A DNA stretch of 16,937 bases from Christensenella sp. UBA6420. GTDB taxonomy: Bacteria; Bacillota; Clostridia; Christensenellales; DTU072. Positions within the stretch are counted from its first letter, which is position 1. Each line of letters opens with the position of its first letter. The stretch covers positions 869 to 17,805 of the forward strand of contig DJPE01000033.1 of the NCBI GenBank assembly GCA_002439705.1, given 5' to 3'. Positions 13,100-16,937 of the stretch are shown piece by piece. A program made the position numbers and the translations under genes. The notes below the pieces were generated by a model. It ran no database searches. It was given only the letters and a program-made list of their open reading frames with translations, and was not told where the DNA came from.

Positions 13100-14170
13100 T
13101 CAGCCGTTCTCCCTTTCAAAATCTTTCATAAAGTCGATAAGAGCCTTAACTCCGTCCACGGGCATTGCGTTATAGATACTCGCTCTCATTCCGCCCACTA
13201 ATCGGTGTCCTTTTAAGGATACGAGTCCTTTTTCCGCCGCTTCTTTAACGAACTTCGCGTCAAGGTCTTTATCAGGGGTCACGAACGGAACGTTCATTAT
13301 AGAACGGTCGCTTACTCTGACGGGGTTTGTGTAAAAATCGGAATTATCTATAAAGTCATACAGTATCTTCGCTTTATACTTGTTTATTTCATATATAGCG
13401 TTCACCCCGCCCAGATTTTTCAACCACCTGAAATTAAGCATAGCCATATATATGGAAAATGCGGGCGGCGTGTTATAAAGGCTGTTGTTTTCCGCCTGAG
13501 TGGAATATTTTAACATAGTAGGACAAATCGGCATCGGGTTATTTATAATATCTTTTTTTACTACGACTATCGTAAGCCCCGCGGGGCCTATGTTTTTCTG
13601 CGCGCCCGCGTAGATCAGGTTAAATTTACTTACGTCGACGGGTTCGCTCAGAATCATACTGCTCATATCCGCGACGAGATTGTTTACTTTCGGATATTTA
13701 CCGTACTTCGTACCGAAAATCGTATTGTTAGCCGTGATATGAACGTAGTCGGTATCCGCTCTGAAATCTATTTTATCGACGTCGGGAATATAGGTATAGT
13801 TATCTTCCTTACTGCTCGCCACGCAGGCTATATCGCCGTACTTTATCGCTTCCTTGTACGCCTTGTTTGCGAAATTACCCGTGACTATATAGTCGGCTCT
13901 GCCTTTTTGTAAAAGGTTAAGGGGTACGGCTTCAAACTGCATCGAAGCTCCGCCCTGCAAAAACAAAACGTAATAGTCGTCGGGTACTCCCATAAGTTCT
14001 TTGAACAGGGATAAGGCTTCGTTATGGATTTCGTCGTACCATCTTGAACGGTGGCTCATTTCGACTACGCTCATTCCGCTGCCGTTATAATCCAAAAAAT
14101 CTCTCTGCGCTATACGCTTAACCTCGTCCGCCATCATGGACGGACCTGCCGCAAAATTGTATACTTTCAT
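13100..14170 (-). CDS. serC: Phosphoserine aminotransferase
   Basis: PLP enzyme converting 3-phosphohydroxypyruvate plus glutamate to phosphoserine plus 2-oxoglutarate, the second step of serine synthesis; it may also act in pyridoxal phosphate synthesis where that route exists. 356 residues, typical length. ATG 14170 with GGGAGAG shortly upstream. Landmarks: YNFAAGPSMM (4-13), the substrate segment EMSHRSRWYDEIH (37-49) with conserved Arg41, LQGGASMQFE (71-80) binding the cofactor phosphate, ADMSSMILSEPVD (167-179) with the pyridine-N Asp, and AGAQKNIGPAGLT (188-200) with PLP-lysine Lys192. The C-terminal GHRLVGGMRASIYNAMP segment binds the substrate carboxylate. Translationally adjacent to serA (no gap), so the two pathway steps are made together from a promoter at 14214-14242. 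The third step, SerB, is not in the window. Confidence 0.97.
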   Translation of the reverse strand: MKVYNFAAGPSMMADEVKRIAQRDFLDYNGSGMSVVEMSHRSRWYDEIHNEALSLFKELMGVPDDYYVLFLQGGASMQFEAVPLNLLQKGRADYIVTGNFANKAYKEAIKYGDIACVASSKEDNYTYIPDVDKIDFRADTDYVHITANNTIFGTKYGKYPKVNNLVADMSSMILSEPVDVSKFNLIYAGAQKNIGPAGLTIVVVKKDIINNPMPICPTMLKYSTQAENNSLYNTPPAFSIYMAMLNFRWLKNLGGVNAIYEINKYKAKILYDFIDNSDFYTNPVRVSDRSIMNVPFVTPDKDLDAKFVKEAAEKGLVSLKGHRLVGGMRASIYNAMPVDGVKALIDFMKDFERENG

Positions 14171-14213
14171 TTTTATCTCTCCCGTTAGGATTCTGACGAA
14201 TATTTTTCAGCTA

Positions 14214-14242
14214 TTATACCTTTAATTTGTAAGACCGTCAAT
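14214..14242 (-). promoter_or_regulatory. Sigma-A promoter of serC-serA, overlapping the end of the dus gene
   Basis: Minus strand: TTGACG at 14242-14237, 17 bases, TATAAT at 14219-14214. The -35 box lies within the last codons of dus. The transcript would begin near 14207 with a leader of under 40 bases, which leaves no room for a T-box or other riboswitch. Confidence 0.82.
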
Positions 14243-15142
14243 TAAAGTACGCAATTCGTCGATTTTTTGCGCCGAGAACACTTTTTCTTTTACTTTTTTT
14301 TGCCCGGGAAAACCTTTGAGATAGAACGCTATATGCTTTTTCATACAGTTCACGACCGTTCTTTCGGGTAAAAAACTCAATAACTCTATATGCTCGTTGA
14401 TTGCTTTCTTTATATTAAAATCGTATTCCTTGCCCTGAACTTCGGAAAAAACGTAAGGTCTGCCGAACGCTCCTCTCGCTATCATTACGTAGTCGACTCC
14501 CGTCGTTTCTTTCATTCTTAAATAGCTTTCCCTGTCCGTTACGTCGCCGTTGCCGCAGACGGGGATTTTTACCGCGTTTTTTACTTTCGCGATAATACCC
14601 AAATCGGCTTTGCCGGAATAGAACGTTTCTCTCGTTCTGCCGTGTACCGTCACCATATCCGCGCCCGCGCTTTCTATTGCCGCGGCGCACTCGTCGGCGT
14701 TCTCGTAGCCGTTAAAATATCCTGCCCTGATCTTAACGGTAAGGAGTTTACTTTTTTTAGCTTCCGCCGCCGCTTTCACTATGGAATATATCTTGTCGGG
14801 CGATTTCATTAAGGCACTGCCTTCGCCGTTATTTACGATTTTGGGTACCGGACACCCCATATTAAGGTCCACTATTCCGAACTTTTCAAGTTCCTTACTC
14901 GCTATCGCTTCGGCTATTATTTCGGGTTCCGAACCGAACAGCTGAACTCCCGTATTCTTTTCTTCCGCCCCTAAATAAAGAAGGTCTTTCGTGTTCTCGT
15001 TCTTATAGTGCAGTCCTTTTGCGCTCACCATTTCGGTATAGCAAAGTCCCGCGCCGTAACGAGCGCAGAGAGTGCGGAGTCCCACGTCGGAGTATCCTGC
15101 GACGGGAGCGAAAATAAGGTCGGTTCCGTTATTCGTTATCAT
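14222..15142 (-). CDS. dus: tRNA-dihydrouridine synthase (DusB-like)
   Basis: FMN- and NADPH-dependent enzyme reducing specific uridines in the tRNA D-loop. 306 residues, near the usual 310-330. Its ATG overlaps the mazG stop (ATGA at 15142-15139), so it is translationally coupled. TIM-barrel motifs in order: FAPVAGYSDVGLR (11-23) for FMN, YTEMVSAKGL (35-44), GVQLFGSEP (65-73), and DLNMGCPVPKIVNNGEGSAL with catalytic Cys97. Then come TVKIRAGYF, VTVHGRTRETFYSG, VCGNGDV and MIARGAFGRPYVF, the last for FMN phosphate. A small helical tRNA-binding domain closes the protein (about 245-306). Which Dus paralogue it is (DusB versus others) cannot be fixed from motifs alone. It is the last gene of the flippase-mazG-dus operon; the serC promoter begins inside its 3' end. 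Confidence 0.95.
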   Translation of the reverse strand: MITNNGTDLIFAPVAGYSDVGLRTLCARYGAGLCYTEMVSAKGLHYKNENTKDLLYLGAEEKNTGVQLFGSEPEIIAEAIASKELEKFGIVDLNMGCPVPKIVNNGEGSALMKSPDKIYSIVKAAAEAKKSKLLTVKIRAGYFNGYENADECAAAIESAGADMVTVHGRTRETFYSGKADLGIIAKVKNAVKIPVCGNGDVTDRESYLRMKETTGVDYVMIARGAFGRPYVFSEVQGKEYDFNIKKAINEHIELLSFLPERTVVNCMKKHIAFYLKGFPGQKKVKEKVFSAQKIDELRTLIDGLTN

Positions 15143-16125
15143 TCGTATTTTTTACTATCTTGATAATATTTTTCCATCTCGTCGAGAGTAAGGTCTTCCA
15201 CCTTTTTGCCTTGCTTTTCCGCTTGCTCAATAACGTAGAAAAATCTTTTCTTAAACCTTGCCGTCGTTCCGTTAAGGGCTACTTCCGGGTCTATGTCCGC
15301 CATTCTCAAAATGTTTACTGCGGAGAAAAGTATATCGCCCGCTTCGCTTTCCTTATGCTTTTCGTCGGCGGCTAAAAATTCGCCCACTTCTTCGTAAAGT
15401 TTATCGACAGCGCTCCGGATATCGGGAAAATCGAACCCCGTCTTTTTTATGTACTTCTGAACTTTGTTTGCGTACATCAACGCCCCGAACGTGACGGGGA
15501 TACTGTCCACCTTGTCTTTAACAGACGTGTAATGTTTTTCTTTCGCTTTCGCCTTGTCCCAAAATTTCAACGCTTCTTCGGCGTCGTTTGCTTTATCCTT
15601 GCCGAAAATGTGGGTATGGCGGGATATTAACTTATGGCACAGCCCCGATATTACGTCGTTTATATCGAACCGCCCTTCGCTGTCGGCGATTACCGAAGTA
15701 AGCACGCTCTGCAACATTACGTCGCCGCTTTCTTCCTTCATCTTTTCGTTATCGTCCAAATCGACGGCTTCGACGAGTTCGTACGCTTCTTCTATAATAT
15801 TTTTCCTTATGGTTTTATTCGTCTGCGCCCTGTCCCACGGACACCCGTCGGGGTCTCTTAGTCTATAAACTATCTCCTCCAGATCGGAAAAATTAAAATT
15901 AGTCTTCGAGAAAGTGTCCACGGGGTTTATTTCTATATAGTCTTCTTTTTCCGCATACTTCGCCCCGCCGAACAGCTTGTCTATCTTCGCTTTGACCTTT
16001 TCCGCGTCGGTTATTCCGAACACCACGGTTTTTACGTTCGTGTCGAACTGATTATGTTTTCTCTGCAAAAAATCTTCTTCGCGGTAAAACGCTACGCTCC
16101 CGCCCGAAAATTTATTAAAATCCAT
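15139..16125 (-). CDS. mazG: Nucleoside triphosphate pyrophosphohydrolase MazG with unusual N-terminal segment
   Basis: House-cleaning enzyme that splits NTPs or dNTPs to the monophosphate and pyrophosphate. 328 residues. The ATG at 16125 is 11 bases after the flippase stop, with a modest GGCAGGG site. Two MazG all-alpha repeats are visible: the first (about 80-190) opens with IVYRLRDPDGCPWDRAQTNKT (the hallmark) and has the metal motif IIEEAYELVEA (110-120) with EESGDV (131-136). The second (about 212-322) has LYEEVGEFL (243-251) and EAGDILF (261-267). Residues 1-75 are not MazG-like and are too short to be the tetrapyrrole methylase domain that precedes MazG in Bacillus YabN; TVVFGITDAEKVKAKIDKLF (33-52) looks like one beta-alpha unit. 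Gene order flippase-mazG resembles yabM-yabN of Bacillus. Confidence 0.92.
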   Translation of the reverse strand: MDFNKFSGGSVAFYREEDFLQRKHNQFDTNVKTVVFGITDAEKVKAKIDKLFGGAKYAEKEDYIEINPVDTFSKTNFNFSDLEEIVYRLRDPDGCPWDRAQTNKTIRKNIIEEAYELVEAVDLDDNEKMKEESGDVMLQSVLTSVIADSEGRFDINDVISGLCHKLISRHTHIFGKDKANDAEEALKFWDKAKAKEKHYTSVKDKVDSIPVTFGALMYANKVQKYIKKTGFDFPDIRSAVDKLYEEVGEFLAADEKHKESEAGDILFSAVNILRMADIDPEVALNGTTARFKKRFFYVIEQAEKQGKKVEDLTLDEMEKYYQDSKKYE

Positions 16126-16136
16126 ATTACCCTGCC

Positions 16137-16937
16137 TTAGCCGTGAATTTTTTTGTCTATGGCGACGAGATACTTACCTAACGGCATCGAAAAAAGTTCT
16201 TCTCTCGAAAAAACTTTCAAAGTAAACAACGCTATCGCGTACACCGCCGCAGAAACTACTCCGACGATTACCACGCCCGTCTTTCCTGCGGTAAACTTGT
16301 CGCTCATAAATATCACGAGTCCCATTATAACACCGCAAAGGGTGATTAGACTAACGTTTTTCATAAGATTGTCGCCGACTCTGACGTAATTAAAGAAATA
16401 TACCATTATAATAACGCCGCTCAGTCCGTACCCTGTCACGCTCCCTATCGCCACTCCCTTTATCCCGACGTACGGGGTAAGAACGGCGTAGATTACCGTC
16501 TTGACCGCCATACAAACCGCCATTATAATAACGGGAACTTTGGTTTTGTTCAGTCCTTGCAGCATTGCCGAATATATCTGGAACAAACTCAATCCGAGTA
16601 CCCCCAAAGCGGATATTCTTAACAGACTCCCCGCCAAAGCCAATTTTTCTCCGCCGAGCGCGGGGAAAAGCAAACTTACTATACCTTCCGACATAAACGT
16701 AAACGCGAACACGAACGGCACTCCGAGCATAAAGGTAAGTTTCGTGGCGACGTTGCACTTGTCCATAATAAAATCCACGTCGTGCTTTTCCTTGCCTTCC
16801 ACCATCTGCGGCGTGATGGCTATGCCGAGCGTAATACAGACCATTACGGGCAGGTTAATAAGCGGCGTAACCGCTCCGCTGTACAGTCCGTAAAGTCCCG
16901 TCGCGTTTTCGTACGACCTTAATCTCAATAAGTTGAC
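16137..16937 (-). CDS. MATE/MVF-type lipid flippase, SpoVB/YabM-like (partial, N-terminus beyond the right edge)
   Basis: C-terminal 266 residues of a polytopic membrane protein of the MOP (oligosaccharide/lipid II flippase) superfamily; the reading frame is open to the window edge. The segment ENATGLYGLYSGAVTPLINLP is characteristic of the SpoVB/MurJ-like branch, and ALGVLGLSLFQIYSAMLQGLNKTKVP is the conserved mid-protein helix followed by the polar QGLNK. At least seven hydrophobic helices follow this pattern, ending in the cytoplasmic tail KYLVAIDKKIHG. The likely role is moving undecaprenyl-linked wall precursors across the membrane, either in growth or in spore cortex synthesis. SpoVB, YabM and other Wzx-like members cannot be separated with only the C-terminal half. 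Followed after 11 bases by mazG and then dus, in the same operon. Confidence 0.87.
   Translation of the reverse strand, partial: VNLLRLRSYENATGLYGLYSGAVTPLINLPVMVCITLGIAITPQMVEGKEKHDVDFIMDKCNVATKLTFMLGVPFVFAFTFMSEGIVSLLFPALGGEKLALAGSLLRISALGVLGLSLFQIYSAMLQGLNKTKVPVIIMAVCMAVKTVIYAVLTPYVGIKGVAIGSVTGYGLSGVIIMVYFFNYVRVGDNLMKNVSLITLCGVIMGLVIFMSDKFTAGKTGVVIVGVVSAAVYAIALFTLKVFSREELFSMPLGKYLVAIDKKIHG

Noticed and set aside
14171..14221. A T-box or other amino-acid-sensing leader before serC
   Set aside because: The leader is under 40 bases and contains only the ribosome-binding site.
1..16937. Mobile elements, CRISPR arrays, tRNA or rRNA genes
   Set aside because: No transposase or integrase motifs, no regularly spaced direct repeats, no cloverleaf or rRNA-like segments were seen on either strand. 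All longer gaps are accounted for by promoters, terminators or leaders.

Overview
The window reads as ordinary chromosome from a member of the Bacillota, most likely an uncultured clostridium-like lineage. The basis is strong Gram-positive Shine-Dalgarno sites, near-consensus sigma-A promoters (TTGACA / TATAAT, 17-18 bp spacers) before most transcription units, short intergenic gaps with intrinsic terminators, a yybP-ykoY (Mn2+) riboswitch on a P-type ATPase, and a SpoVB/YabM-like flippase followed by mazG. I see no tRNA, rRNA, CRISPR array, insertion sequence or phage gene. The exact taxon cannot be read from the sequence alone.

Left part (1-4450, all minus strand). A zinc-uptake operon runs leftward off the edge: a Fur-family regulator (probably Zur), a 98-residue membrane-anchored protein with a His/Cys cluster, and the lipoprotein of a ZnuABC-type zinc importer. 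Upstream of it, behind a UUCG-loop terminator, lies a P2-type Ca2+/Mn2+ transporting ATPase. It is controlled by a transcription-terminating yybP-ykoY riboswitch under a consensus promoter. The ATPase gene is split by a one-base deletion in an A run near 3220-3224. Metal import and export are therefore side by side.

Middle (4546-8975). A plus-strand diaminopimelate decarboxylase (lysA) converges on a minus-strand minD-minE pair that has no minC here. Divergent from minD is guaB (IMP dehydrogenase), followed by a small, highly charged coiled-coil protein with its own promoter and terminator.

Right part (8985-16937, all minus strand). In order of increasing coordinate: a membrane protein fused to a flavodoxin domain; a two-gene ABC exporter (ATPase plus permease) whose promoter carries a 20-bp palindromic operator; the serine pathway pair serC-serA; and a leftward operon of SpoVB-like flippase (partial), mazG and a tRNA-dihydrouridine synthase. 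serC has its own promoter overlapping the end of the dus gene.

Most genes are housekeeping. The best leads are the riboswitch with its clear P1/terminator switch, the frameshifted ATPase it controls, the unnamed His/Cys protein inside the zinc operon, the orphan operator at the ABC exporter, a SerA with a shortened ACT-like tail, and a MazG with an unexplained N-terminal segment. I did not find a convincing wholly new multi-gene system.
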